This document shows, one piece after another, positions 32,866 through 41,726 of a stretch of DNA of 64,000 nt. The notes under the pieces are model-generated. The model did no database searches. It was not told the origin of the DNA and saw only the letters and a program-made list of their open reading frames with translations. The first letter of the stretch is position 1. Each line of letters opens with the position of its first letter. Source of the DNA: Microbacteriaceae bacterium (lineage in GTDB: Bacteria; Actinomycetota; Actinomycetes; Actinomycetales; Microbacteriaceae); NCBI GenBank assembly GCA_025464975.1, contig JAODMT010000006.1, positions 62,001 through 126,000 on the forward strand, written 5' to 3'. A program made the position numbers and the translations under genes.

Positions 32866-33408
32866 TTAGGCTCCGAGCTGCTCCAGCTGCCAGCCGAGCC
32901 AGGGGCTGAAGGCGAACGGGGCGTCTGTGACCGCGGAGTGCAACCGGTGCGGCTCGAACCACACGAAGTCGCCCACCTCTTGCGGATTGGCGAGCACCGG
33001 GCCGCTCGCCACCGCGCGGTAGACCGGGCAGATCTCGTTTTCCACGATGCCGGACGCGTCGATCGCGCGGTATCGGAAGTCGGGCAGCACCAACTCGATC
33101 GAGTCGAGGGACATGCCAAGCTCGAAGGCCGCCCGACGCCGGACGGCGGCCTCGAGCGACTCCCCGGGCAGCGGGTGCCCGCAGAACGAGTTGGTCCAGA
33201 CGCCCGGCCAGGTGAGTTTGCCGAGCGCACGCCGGGTGACGAGAACTCTCCCCAGCGAGTCATAGACGTGGCAGGAGAAAGCAAGGTGCAGAGGGGTGTT
33301 TGCGCCGTGCACAAGGACCTTGTCGGCGGTGCCGATCGGCGCTCCGGACTCGTCAAGCAGGACGACAAGTTCCGTTCCGGGCTTCGCACGTCCTTCGGTG
33401 GTGTTCAT
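32866..33408 (-). CDS. idi: isopentenyl-diphosphate delta-isomerase, type 1
   Basis: A 180-residue Nudix-fold isomerase. Cys76 in TNSFCGHP and Glu125 in VENEICPV are the catalytic pair, and the Nudix-like stretch is GESLEAAVRRRAAFELGM. It converts IPP to DMAPP and feeds isoprenoid synthesis. It is transcribed away from the crtB operon with a 119-bp shared upstream region, the common arrangement in C50-carotenoid clusters. Confidence 0.96.
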   Translation of the reverse strand: MNTTEGRAKPGTELVVLLDESGAPIGTADKVLVHGANTPLHLAFSCHVYDSLGRVLVTRRALGKLTWPGVWTNSFCGHPLPGESLEAAVRRRAAFELGMSLDSIELVLPDFRYRAIDASGIVENEICPVYRAVASGPVLANPQEVGDFVWFEPHRLHSAVTDAPFAFSPWLGWQLEQLGA

Positions 33409-33527
33409 GAGTGTCCGTTAGCCTGAGGAGGTGCCCGGCCATGGCCCGAGGTCCCGTTCGGTGAAGGGCGGATCCACGGGTGGGACCGTGCTGACTGGTA
33501 TTGCCAGCCTACCGATGCTCACGCAGA

Positions 33528-34415
33528 ATGGCGGGTGTGCGCGTGACAAGCCCAACGCTGTATGACCGGATCGCCGAGGAAACGGCGAGCGTGATCATCC
33601 GCCGGTACTCCACCTCTTTTGGCCTCGCGTCTCACTTGTTTTCCTCCGATGTTCGGCGGCACGTTGAGAACATCTACGCCCTCGTTCGCATCGCCGATGA
33701 GGTCGTTGACGGCGGCGCACGAGGCGCAGGGCTCGACGCACTGGCCGCGGCGCGGGTACTCAACGAATTCGAGAGGGACACCGAGGCCGCCATCAATGAC
33801 GGCTACAGTGCCAACCTCGTGATCCATGCCTTCGCCCGCACCGCCCGGGAGATCGGGTTCGGCGCCGAACTCACCCGGCCATTCTTCGAATCGATGAGGA
33901 TGGACCTCCAGCTGAGTGAACATGATCAGAGCAGCTTCGACGCCTACGTCTATGGCTCGGCCGAGGTCGTCGGACTCATGTGCCTGCGGGCGTTCTTGCA
34001 GGACCGGGAGACCGCTCCAGGCGAAGTCGAGCGCCTCGCTAGCGGGGCGCGACGGCTCGGCGCGGCTTTTCAGAAGGTGAACTTTCTGCGCGACCTTTCC
34101 GCCGACTTCACGGCGCTTGGCCGCAGCTACTTTCCGGGAGTGAGTGTGAGCTCGTTCAGCGATTCCGACAAGAACCGGTTGCTCGATGACATCGACGCCG
34201 ACCTCCGCGAGGCGGCGGCGGTCGTGCCGGCGCTTCCGCGCTCGTCCCGCCGGGCCGTCGCCGTCGCCTACGGGATCTTCTCCGAACTCTCGGCCCGGTT
34301 GCGCCGCACCCCGGCCGAACTCTTGCTCCGGTCCCGGGTTCGGGTCCCCAATCCGGTGAAGCTGCGCATCGCGGCCGATGCGATGGCGGGGCGCATCCCC
34401 GGGGCGGCGACATGA
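33528..34415 (+). CDS. crtB: phytoene synthase
   Basis: A 295-residue squalene/phytoene synthase. The first Asp-rich motif is RIADEVVDGG and the second lies in QKVNFLRDLSADFTALGRSYFPG. It joins two GGPP to phytoene. The start is uncertain: ATG 33528 lacks a Shine-Dalgarno sequence, while TTGCCA/CAGAAT (33501-33506, 33524-33529, 17-base spacer) would start a leaderless message near GTG 33537 or 33543, giving VTSPTLYDR. It is coupled to crtI by an ATGA overlap. Confidence 0.93.
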   Translation: MAGVRVTSPTLYDRIAEETASVIIRRYSTSFGLASHLFSSDVRRHVENIYALVRIADEVVDGGARGAGLDALAAARVLNEFERDTEAAINDGYSANLVIHAFARTAREIGFGAELTRPFFESMRMDLQLSEHDQSSFDAYVYGSAEVVGLMCLRAFLQDRETAPGEVERLASGARRLGAAFQKVNFLRDLSADFTALGRSYFPGVSVSSFSDSDKNRLLDDIDADLREAAAVVPALPRSSRRAVAVAYGIFSELSARLRRTPAELLLRSRVRVPNPVKLRIAADAMAGRIPGAAT

Positions 34416-36037
34416 GCGCCGTCATCGTGATCGGTGGCGGCATCGCCGGCCTCGCATCGGCCGCGCTGCTCGCCCGGGAGGGGCACGCCGTGACCGTTCT
34501 CGAGCAGCAGCCCGAGGTCGGCGGCCGGGCCGGGTCGTGGGAGCACGAGGGATTCCGATTTGACACCGGGCCGAGCTGGTATCTGATGCCGGAGGTGTTC
34601 GACCACTTCTTCCGTCTCCTCGGAACCAGCGCCGATGAGCAACTGCATCTTGTGACGCTGGATCCGGGGTACCGCGTTTTCTTCGAGGGGCGAACCGAGG
34701 CCGTAGACATAGCGGCGAACCGTGAAGAAAATCTCCAGCTGTTCGAGAGGATTGAGCCGGGATCGCGGCGGCGGATGGAGAGGTATCTCGAGTCGGCGCG
34801 GGACACCTACCGGATGGCGAAGGAGAGGTTTCTGTACTCGACCTTCGCGGACATCCGCCCCCTATTGCGCAAGGATGTTCTCGGCCGCGCCGGCGCGCTG
34901 AGCAGCCTGTTGCTCCGGCCGCTCGCGAGCCTCGTCGAGCACACCGTTCGGGACGAACGCCTCCGGCAGATACTCGGATATCCGGCCGTCTTCCTCGGAT
35001 CGTCCCCGTACCTCGCCCCCAGCATGTATCACCTCATGAGCCACCTCGATCTCGAGGGCGGCGTGCTCTACCCGATGGGCGGATTCTCCCGGCTCATCGG
35101 CAGCATCGAGTCATTGGCGATCGCGGAGGGGGCGCGGGTGATTACCGGCGCGACCGTCACCTCCATCCGGGTGCATCGCACGGAAGCGGCCCGGGGTCGC
35201 GCGACCGGCGTCGAGTACACCGATGCCACGGGCCAGCGGCGCGTTCTCGACGCCGACATCGTGGTGAGCGCCGCCGACCTGCATCACACCGAGACCGAGC
35301 TTCTTCCCGCGACCTTGCAGAGCTACCCGGATGCCTACTGGGCCGCGAAAGTCCCCGGCCCGAGCGCCCTCGTGCTCTACCTCGGCGTGCGCGGAGAGCT
35401 CCCGGAGCTCGAGCACCACACCCTGCTGTTCGCCCGCAACTGGCGGGCCGGCTTCGACAAGATCTTCCCGTCGAGGCGGTCTCGGGCGAGCGGAAATCTC
35501 GGCAGCATCCCGTCGCCGCCCTCGCTCTACGTGTGCAAGCCGAGCGGGATCGACCCGTCGGTCGCCCCGGCCGGGTTCGAGAGCCTGTTCGTGCTCGTGC
35601 CGATCCCCGCGGACCCGTCGATCGGCAGCGGGGGCCTCGACGGCGGCGGGGATGCCGCGATTGAAGCGCTTGCCGACCGGGTGATCGAGCAGGTCGCCGA
35701 CTGGGCCGACATCCCGGACCTGGCATCGAGGGTGACCGTGCGGCGAACGGTCGGACCCGGCGACTTTTTCCGCGATCTGAATTCATGGCGCGGCACGGCG
35801 CTCGGACCGGCGCACACCCTCAACCAGAGTGCGATGCTCCGCGCGGGAAACAAGAGCAAGCGGGTGGAGGGTCTCTACTACGTCGGCGGTTCGACCATTC
35901 CGGGAATCGGGCTGCCCATGTGTCTGATCAGCGCCGAGGTGCTTGTTAAACGCCTGCGCGGCGACACCTCGACGGGGGCGCTGCCCGAGCCGCTCGAGCG
36001 ATCCGGGTCGGCCCCAGTCGCGCCCCCCACAGCCTGA
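34412..36037 (+). CDS. crtI: phytoene desaturase
   Basis: A 541-residue FAD-dependent desaturase. The N-terminal dinucleotide motif is IGGGIAGLASAALLAREGH, followed by GGRAGSWEHEGFRFDTGPSW; the C-terminal FAD motif is VGGSTIPGIGLPMCLISAEV. It converts phytoene to lycopene at the membrane. A 38-residue insertion-like stretch around PSRRSRASGNLGSIPSPPS is longer than I expect in this position but stays in frame. Its stop overlaps crtYe (TGATG). Confidence 0.95.
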   Translation: MSAVIVIGGGIAGLASAALLAREGHAVTVLEQQPEVGGRAGSWEHEGFRFDTGPSWYLMPEVFDHFFRLLGTSADEQLHLVTLDPGYRVFFEGRTEAVDIAANREENLQLFERIEPGSRRRMERYLESARDTYRMAKERFLYSTFADIRPLLRKDVLGRAGALSSLLLRPLASLVEHTVRDERLRQILGYPAVFLGSSPYLAPSMYHLMSHLDLEGGVLYPMGGFSRLIGSIESLAIAEGARVITGATVTSIRVHRTEAARGRATGVEYTDATGQRRVLDADIVVSAADLHHTETELLPATLQSYPDAYWAAKVPGPSALVLYLGVRGELPELEHHTLLFARNWRAGFDKIFPSRRSRASGNLGSIPSPPSLYVCKPSGIDPSVAPAGFESLFVLVPIPADPSIGSGGLDGGGDAAIEALADRVIEQVADWADIPDLASRVTVRRTVGPGDFFRDLNSWRGTALGPAHTLNQSAMLRAGNKSKRVEGLYYVGGSTIPGIGLPMCLISAEVLVKRLRGDTSTGALPEPLERSGSAPVAPPTA

Positions 36038-36375
36038 TGCCCCTCGTCTACCTCCTGGCGCTCGCCGTTGCGCTCACCGGAATGACGGTGCTCGATCGCC
36101 GATTTGGGCTGTTTTTCTGGCGGGATGCGCGCCGCGCCGCAATCGTTCTGGCCTGCGGTGTCGCGTTCTTCCTTACCTGGGATGTCTTCGGCATCGGTCT
36201 CGGCATCTTCTTTCGCGGCGAGACGTCGTTCACGACCGGGCTCCTGATCGGGCCGGAACTGCCGGTGGAGGAGATCCTGTTCCTCGCCCTGCTCTGTTAC
36301 CTGACCATGAATTCGGTCGGCGCCCTCCGCCTCGTGCGCGAGGCTTCGAGGGCTACCGACGGGGAGCGATCGTGA
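36037..36375 (+). CDS. crtYe: lycopene cyclase-domain protein, C50 carotenoid epsilon-cyclase subunit
   Basis: A 112-residue protein with three hydrophobic helices and the family motif PVEEILFL near residue 76. It pairs with the next protein to form a heterodimeric cyclase for C50 carotenoids such as decaprenoxanthin or sarcinaxanthin. It overlaps both neighbours by a few bases. The ring type (epsilon, gamma or beta) cannot be read from sequence by eye. Confidence 0.88.
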   Translation: MPLVYLLALAVALTGMTVLDRRFGLFFWRDARRAAIVLACGVAFFLTWDVFGIGLGIFFRGETSFTTGLLIGPELPVEEILFLALLCYLTMNSVGALRLVREASRATDGERS

Positions 36376-36689
36376 GCTATTGGGCGCTCAACGCGATCTT
36401 TCTCGGCATCGTGGCCGGCATGGGATGTCTCGCGCTCATCCGGTCCCGTCGCGGTGGCGGAATGCCAATTGTGGCCGTCATCGGGGCGCTCGGGATCCTG
36501 TTGCTTGCGACGGCCATCTTCGACAACGTCATGATTGGGGTCGGCCTCGTCGACTACGACCCGAGCAGAATCTCCGGCGTCTATGTGGGCCTCGCCCCGA
36601 TCGAGGATTTCGCCTACCCGCTCGCCGCGGCCGTGCTGCTGCCGTCGCTGTGGATACTGCTCGGGGGGAGGCGCGATGACCGCCGCTAG
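36372..36689 (+). CDS. crtYf: lycopene cyclase-domain protein, second C50 cyclase subunit
   Basis: A 105-residue membrane protein with the paired motif APIEDFAYPL and three helices. GTG 36372 overlaps the crtYe stop (GTGA). The long frame starting upstream is a shadow of crtI/crtYe. Heterodimer partner of crtYe. Confidence 0.88.
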   Translation: MSYWALNAIFLGIVAGMGCLALIRSRRGGGMPIVAVIGALGILLLATAIFDNVMIGVGLVDYDPSRISGVYVGLAPIEDFAYPLAAAVLLPSLWILLGGRRDDRR

Positions 36690-37626
36690 GAGCATCCTGG
36701 TTTCCTCCCGCCCGCTGAGCTGGGTGAATACCGCGTTCCCGTTCGCCGCGGCCTATCTCGTGACCACGCGCGAGGTCGATGTCCTCTTCGTCGTCGGAAC
36801 CCTCTACTTCCTAATCCCGTACAACATCGCGATGTACGGGATCAACGACGTGTTCGACTACGAGTCAGATCTGCGCAATCCGCGAAAGGGCGGAGCGGAG
36901 GGGGCGTTACTCGACCCGAGCGTTCACCGGATCATGCTGCTGGTAGGCGCGATCGCGAACGTCCCGTTCCTGATCTTCCTCATCGCCCTCGGCCGAGTGC
37001 CGTCCACGCTGGTGCTCGCGATCAGCGTCTTCGCCGTTGTCGCGTACTCCGCGCCGCGACTCCGGTTCAAGGAACGACCGTTTCTCGACTCGGTCACCTC
37101 GAGCACACACTTCCTGTCACCGGCGCTATTCGGGCTGGTTCTCGCCGGAGCCGTGCTGACTCCGCAGCTGGTGGCTCTTCTGGCCGCGTTCTTCCTCTGG
37201 GGCGTCGGCTCCCACGCCTTCGGGGCGGTGCAGGACATCGGGGCGGATCGGGACGCGCACATCGCCTCGATCGCGACCGTCATCGGAGGGCGGGCCACCG
37301 TGCGCCTCGCCTTCGCCTGCTATCTCCTCGCCGGGCTGCTGCTCCTGTTCACGGCATTCCCGGGCCAGCTCGCGGCCGTGCTCATGCTGCCTTACGCGGC
37401 CGGCGTGCTGCCATTTTGGCGCATCCGGGATGCCGAGGCGGAGCGCGCCAACCGTGGCTGGAAGCGGTTTCTTGCCCTCAACTTCGTCACCGGATTCCTC
37501 GTGACGTTGCTGCTCGTCTGGTACGTCATCCTGCCCACCGGGGGCGCCGGGGCGTCCGTCACCTGTTACTTCGGCTCGTACGCCCCGGCGCCAAGCGGCG
37601 GTCTTGGCTGCCCGGATCGGGGTTAG
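36676..37626 (+). CDS. crtEb: lycopene elongase (UbiA-family prenyltransferase)
   Basis: A 316-residue UbiA-superfamily membrane enzyme that adds two C5 units to lycopene, giving flavuxanthin-type C50 products. Prenyl-diphosphate motifs are YGINDVFDYESD (NDxxDxxxD) and DIGADRDAHIAS. GGGGGGAGG lies five bases before ATG 36676, which overlaps the crtYf 3' end by 14 bp. It closes the operon; its 3' end overlaps the convergent SRPBCC gene by 4 bp. crtE (GGPP synthase) is not in this cluster. Confidence 0.92.
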   Translation: MTAARSILVSSRPLSWVNTAFPFAAAYLVTTREVDVLFVVGTLYFLIPYNIAMYGINDVFDYESDLRNPRKGGAEGALLDPSVHRIMLLVGAIANVPFLIFLIALGRVPSTLVLAISVFAVVAYSAPRLRFKERPFLDSVTSSTHFLSPALFGLVLAGAVLTPQLVALLAAFFLWGVGSHAFGAVQDIGADRDAHIASIATVIGGRATVRLAFACYLLAGLLLLFTAFPGQLAAVLMLPYAAGVLPFWRIRDAEAERANRGWKRFLALNFVTGFLVTLLLVWYVILPTGGAGASVTCYFGSYAPAPSGGLGCPDRG

Positions 37627-38108
37627 GAATCGACCCGCTGCGACTGCAGCAGGTCATCCAACCGCTCGAGTGATTCGGTCGCCCCGCTCTCCATGCCCAT
37701 CGCCACCATCCCGTCCCGGTCGGCCACGGACTGGTAGACGGAGGTCTGGGTGAGCGTGGTCACGCCGTTTTTCTCGTCGAGATCGAGAGTCTCCAGTAGA
37801 ACGTGACGCTCCGGAAGCCCGTCGAACTCGAAGGTCTGCACGACCTGCCGCGGGGCATCCACGACGTGGTAGATCCCGTGGAACGCGAAATCGTTGCCGT
37901 CCTTGTCGCGCTGAACGAAGCGCCAGGCGCCACCCTCGCGCATTTCCATCTGCTGGATGTCGGTGGTGAGGTCGCTCGGACCCCACCACTTGCCGATGAG
38001 TTCCGGGTCGGTCAGTACCCGGAAGACGAGCTCTCGAGGCGCGTTGAAATCGCGGGTCATAACCACTTGCTGCGCGCCCGGTTCGACGATGAACTGTGTT
38101 TTTGGCAT
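37623..38108 (-). CDS. SRPBCC (AHSA1/Aha1-like) domain protein
   Basis: A 161-residue START-like protein with the AHSA1 pattern: [26 protein letters not shown]-like segment near residue 20, then [25 protein letters not shown] and a C-terminal WxxxLxxLDDLL. These proteins bind hydrophobic ligands and are nearly always paired with an ArsR-like regulator, as here (18 bp apart). Function is unknown. Confidence 0.9.
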   Translation of the reverse strand: [161 protein letters not shown]

Positions 38109-38126
38109 TGTGATTCTCCTTTGTGA

Positions 38127-38474
38127 TTAGTCGTCGGTGTCGGTTTCGGCATCGGTCTTGAGGGTGTCGAGGACGGTGTCGAACCGGTCGAAACTCTCGT
38201 CCCAAAAGCGACGGTAGTTCTCCATCCACATGGTTGCCTTCTTCAGCGTGGCGACCTCGAGGTGACTCGGTCGCGTGGTTGCCTTCCGATTGCGCGAGAT
38301 GAGTCCGGCATCCTCGAGCACCCGAAGGTGTCGGGAAATGGCCGGAAGGCTCACATCGAATGGTCGCGCCAGCTCGGCGACGTTGGCGTCGCCCGTGCTG
38401 AGGCGAGTAAGAATTGCCCGGCGGGTGGGGTCGCCCAGCGCCGCGAATACTCTGCTCAACTCATCGACTGGCAT
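38127..38474 (-). CDS. ArsR-family transcriptional regulator
   Basis: A 115-residue winged-helix repressor: FAALGDPTRRAILTRLSTGDANVAELARPFDVSLPAISRHLRVLEDAGLI. It lacks the paired Cys of metal-sensing ArsR proteins and belongs to the group that accompanies SRPBCC genes. First gene of the two-gene unit, presumably autoregulated. Confidence 0.92.
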   Translation of the reverse strand: MPVDELSRVFAALGDPTRRAILTRLSTGDANVAELARPFDVSLPAISRHLRVLEDAGLISRNRKATTRPSHLEVATLKKATMWMENYRRFWDESFDRFDTVLDTLKTDAETDTDD

Positions 38475-38551
38475 TTGTAACCATTCCGTTTAGTAACCGA
38501 TATGTTAAATATGCGACGGTGACCGGCCGTTGTCAACCCCCGATAACGCCG

Positions 38552-38628
38552 AAAACGCAGGACATTCACCACAGTTGGCGGCGTACCGGCGCGGTACCCG
38601 TGTTCCGGTGGTGAATGTCCTGCGTTTT
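38552..38628. repeat. 77-bp palindromic element, copy 2
   Basis: Perfect 21-base arms at 38552-38572 and 38608-38628, arm sequence as in copy 1 (AAAACGCAGGACATTCACCA plus C). The 35-base interior (with GCGTACC...GGTACC) is unrelated to that of copy 1 except for being partly palindromic. It lies 78 bp upstream of the arsR start and 16 bp after the stop at 38644. Confidence 0.92.
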
Positions 38629-38643
38629 GAGTAGGGCGGGGGG

Positions 38644-39447
38644 TCAGTACTCGAAGCCGAGTTCCTCGGGGTAGTCGCCGAGCGCGGTGAGGTTCTCCGC
38701 CGCCCGGCGCAGGTGGGCGAGCGTGAGCCCGAGAACTCCCGGTCCGAAGCTCACCCGGGCGACCCCGAGCTCGGCGAGCCTCTTGAGCGGCACGGATGTC
38801 GGGTTCGAGATCACAGAGACCGGCCCGTTCACATCGCGCACGGCTCGTTCCACCAGACCCTCGGTCGGCAGCCGAAGCACGAAGATGCTCGTGGCGCCGG
38901 CATCCAGGTACCGGTTGGCCCGCTGCATCGCACCAGCCCAGTCGGCCGGATTGCTCACGAGGGAGTCGACGCGCGCGTTTATCGCGAGCGGCACGCCGGC
39001 CTCGTCCGCGGCCTTCCGGGCGGCGGCGACACGGGCGGCCGACGACTCGATGTCGCGAAGCGGTCCGGATGCCGACTCGAGCGAATCCTCGATGTTGAGT
39101 CCGGCCGCCCCGGCCTCGATCAGTCGAGCGACGTTGTCCTTTACCCCGGCGGCATCTGCGGAGTAGCCCTTTTCGAAGTCAACGGAGACCGGAAGGGTGA
39201 CCGCCGCGGCAATGATCCGCGCCGATTCGATGGCCTGCTCAACTGTCAGCCCCTCGTTGTCCGGAACGCCGTGGGTGAAGCTCACGGCGTGGCTCGCGGT
39301 CGCGAGCGCCTTGACGCCCCGCGACCCCGCGACGATACGCGCGGTGATGGCATCCCAGATGTTGGTCACGATTAGCGGGTCGCCGGGGACGTGCAGCGAG
39401 GTGAGCACGGCGGCCTTGTGTGCGGTGTGCTGAGGTTCGGGGGTCAT
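38644..39447 (-). CDS. isocitrate lyase/PEP phosphomutase-family protein
   Basis: A 267-residue TIM-barrel protein. Landmarks are VTNIWDAITARIV, the metal-binding strand SVDFEKGY, GAAGLNIEDS and AINARVDSL. This subgroup includes oxaloacetate decarboxylase-like and carboxyPEP mutase-like enzymes; the usual DxDTGYG is SVDFEKGYS here, as in many actinobacterial members of unknown substrate. The frame is open far upstream but that part is a shadow of the MFS gene. ATG 39447. Confidence 0.86.
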   Translation of the reverse strand: MTPEPQHTAHKAAVLTSLHVPGDPLIVTNIWDAITARIVAGSRGVKALATASHAVSFTHGVPDNEGLTVEQAIESARIIAAAVTLPVSVDFEKGYSADAAGVKDNVARLIEAGAAGLNIEDSLESASGPLRDIESSAARVAAARKAADEAGVPLAINARVDSLVSNPADWAGAMQRANRYLDAGATSIFVLRLPTEGLVERAVRDVNGPVSVISNPTSVPLKRLAELGVARVSFGPGVLGLTLAHLRRAAENLTALGDYPEELGFEY

Positions 39448-39482
39448 GACTTCAGCCTGACACGAACCGGCCGAGGTGTCCG

Positions 39483-40949
39483 CTATTTCGCCCGTGCCCT
39501 CACCGGAATCAGCAAGAGCAGGCCGGCGAGCAACACGATCACGATGCCGAGGATGCCCCAGTACTGGGCGTGCGAGACGGCGACGAAGATCGAAAACAGG
39601 AGCGGCGCGAGAAAGCTGACCGCACGACCCGTCGTGGCGTAGAGACCGAAGACCTGACCCTCCCTCCCGGCCGGAGTAAGCCTGGTGAGAAAGGTCCGGC
39701 TCGCGGACTGCGCCGGACCGACGAACAGGCACAGCACGAGGCCGCCGATCCAAAACGCGCCCGGCCCGAGGTCGTGGGCGAAGAACACGCCAAGCCCGGC
39801 CACGATGAGTCCGACGAGGGAGACGACGATCACGGGCTTCGCGCCGAACCGGTCGTCGAATAGACCGGAGATCATGGTGCTCACCCCGGCGACGACGTTG
39901 GCGGCGATCGCGAAGATGATCACCTGGCTGCTCGTGAAGTGGAATGTGCCCTGGGCGAGGATGCCACCGAAGGTGAAGACCCCGACGAGCCCGTCTCGGA
40001 ACAGCGCGCTCGATATGAGGAAGAGCACAGTCTGCCGGCTCTCCTTCCACAGCGTCGCGATGTCCCGAAACAGCACGACATAGGACTCGAAGAAGCCCAC
40101 GCGCACCCTGCGATTGGCCGAGGGGATCTCGGGCACCGTTAGCAGGATCGGCAGGGAGAAGGCGAGCGTCCACAGGGCGGAGATCACCGCGATGATCCGG
40201 ATGTTGAATCCGTTGTCGTGCGAGATGCCGAGGAACCCGCCCGAGCCGGCCGTGAGACCGACGAGGCCGAGAAGCACGAAGAGCAGGAGGACGATTCCGC
40301 CGAGGTAGCCGGCCCCCCAACCGAGGCCACTCACCTTGCCGACAGTCTTCGGCGTCGACACCTGCACGAGCATCGCGTTGTAGTTCACCGTTGCGATCTC
40401 GTAGAAGATCGTGCCAACCGAGACGAGGCCGACGCCGAGAATGAAGAATGCCGGCTTGCCCTCGACGAAGAAGAGCAGGGCGGTCATGAGCACGACCACC
40501 CCGGTGTTGATGCCGAGCCAGAGTTTGCGGCGCCCCGAGGCATCCGTCCGCTGGCCGAGTACCGGGGCGATGAGCGCAACGATCACACCGGCGATGGCGA
40601 GACCGAAGCCGAGGCTGGAGGTGAGGGAAGCCTCGGCCGAGGAGTAGGCCTGATGGGCCACGCCGTTCGTGTCGGTTTCCGCGTCCCGTGCCCTGGCCAG
40701 CGCCGGGCCAACGAAGTAGCTGCTGGTGAGGTAGACGGTGAAGACGAAAGTGGTGATGACGGCGTTGAATGCGGCGCCGCCCCAGTCCCAGAACGCCCAC
40801 GCGACGACCCATCCACGCGGTATCCGCTTGCCCGCTTGCAGGTCGAGTGCGGCGACGGGAATCGTTCCGGTGTCCGCCGGCCGCGGAACCGTCGCGGCCG
40901 CGGAGGAGCCGGCGTCGTCGCTATTGCCGGGGGGAGGGGTGTCCGTCAT
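39483..40949 (-). CDS. MFS transporter, UMF1/Atg22-like
   Basis: A 488-residue protein with about 12 transmembrane helices. After a 45-residue cytoplasmic tail comes WVVAWAFWDWGGAAFNAVITTFVFTVYL, the N-terminal signature of the UMF1 (vacuole effluxer Atg22-like) group. The loop RTDASGRRKLW matches the MFS loop 2-3 motif. Bacterial members are probably amino-acid or metabolite exporters; the substrate here is unknown. Confidence 0.88.
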   Translation of the reverse strand: MTDTPPPGNSDDAGSSAAATVPRPADTGTIPVAALDLQAGKRIPRGWVVAWAFWDWGGAAFNAVITTFVFTVYLTSSYFVGPALARARDAETDTNGVAHQAYSSAEASLTSSLGFGLAIAGVIVALIAPVLGQRTDASGRRKLWLGINTGVVVLMTALLFFVEGKPAFFILGVGLVSVGTIFYEIATVNYNAMLVQVSTPKTVGKVSGLGWGAGYLGGIVLLLFVLLGLVGLTAGSGGFLGISHDNGFNIRIIAVISALWTLAFSLPILLTVPEIPSANRRVRVGFFESYVVLFRDIATLWKESRQTVLFLISSALFRDGLVGVFTFGGILAQGTFHFTSSQVIIFAIAANVVAGVSTMISGLFDDRFGAKPVIVVSLVGLIVAGLGVFFAHDLGPGAFWIGGLVLCLFVGPAQSASRTFLTRLTPAGREGQVFGLYATTGRAVSFLAPLLFSIFVAVSHAQYWGILGIVIVLLAGLLLLIPVRARAK

Positions 40950-41007
40950 GAATCACAGGCTAGTGGTCGCCTGTGAATTCGCGAGCCTTAGTTAACATGG
41001 TGCGGTG

Positions 41008-41541
41008 ATGACTGCCCCCACCGACCTGGCAACACCCTTGCCCATGACCGCGAACCTTCCGCTGCGCGAGCGGCCCGCTGACGTGGTTTTTCTCGTGATC
41101 TTCTCGCTCTTTATCGTCACGTGCGTGATCAGCGACTCGGTCGAGGGGCTCGGCCTTCCGCAGGTGGCGAACTCGACGAACCTGCTCGTGCAGTGGAACT
41201 ACACCTACTCCTCGACCTTCGATCCGCTGTACCAGGCGCATCCGCTCTGGCTCCGGTTCATCAGTGGCACCTCGGCTTTCGTCTACCTGCCGTTCTACGT
41301 CGTGCTGATCGTCTCGCTGGTCAAGGGCCTCAACTGGATTCAGCTGTACGCGGTGATCTACGCCACCATGATCATCTCCCTAACCGGAATCCCGATCTTC
41401 GGCGTGGAGTTCTTCGGCGCGCCCGGCGAGCGCACGCCGAACCCGGCTGGCTTTCTGGTTTACAACGGTCCGTACATCCTCTTTCCGCTGCTGCTGCTCA
41501 TCCGGATGCGCAAGCCGCTGCCCTTCACGCGAAAGTTCTAG
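41008..41541 (+). CDS. EXPERA/emopamil-binding-like membrane protein
   Basis: A 177-residue membrane protein with four helices. PADVVFLVIFSLFIVTCVISDSVEGL and FISGTSAFVYLPFYVVLIVSLVKG fit the EXPERA domain found in sterol isomerase-related proteins; bacterial roles are unknown. A TTAACAT box ends 9 bases before ATG 41008 (or 6 before GTG 41005), so the message is probably leaderless. Confidence 0.75.
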   Translation: MTAPTDLATPLPMTANLPLRERPADVVFLVIFSLFIVTCVISDSVEGLGLPQVANSTNLLVQWNYTYSSTFDPLYQAHPLWLRFISGTSAFVYLPFYVVLIVSLVKGLNWIQLYAVIYATMIISLTGIPIFGVEFFGAPGERTPNPAGFLVYNGPYILFPLLLLIRMRKPLPFTRKF

Positions 41542-41592
41542 GCGGGCGTCGAGCGCAATCAGTGGGCGCTCCGAACGGTCCGAATTTAGGCA

Positions 41593-41613
41593 GTTGAGCC
41601 GCGTTGACTCAAC
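41593..41613 (+). promoter_or_regulatory. HAIR-like operator upstream of dnaK (distal)
   Basis: GTTGAGC-N7-ACTCAAC, the HspR inverted-repeat layout CTTGAGT-N7-ACTCAAG with outer bases changed symmetrically. It lies just upstream of the dnaK -35 box. Confidence 0.65.
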
Positions 41614-41628
41614 TTTTTGGCGCTCGAC

Positions 41629-41676
41629 TTGACAAAGCCAGGCGAGGGTTTCAAACTTGAGCAAGTGAGACTCAAG
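41629..41676 (+). promoter_or_regulatory. dnaK promoter with overlapping HAIR operator
   Basis: TTGACA (41629-41634), 17 bases, CAAACT (41652-41657). CTTGAGC-N7-ACTCAAG (41656-41676) begins inside the -10 box, so HspR would block transcription start. The clpB promoter has the same fusion of AAACT and CTTGAG. Confidence 0.85.
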
Positions 41677-41726
41677 TCTCTCTCAGACCACAAGCAGCAC
41701 CGCCACAACGCAAGGAGATTGAGCAC

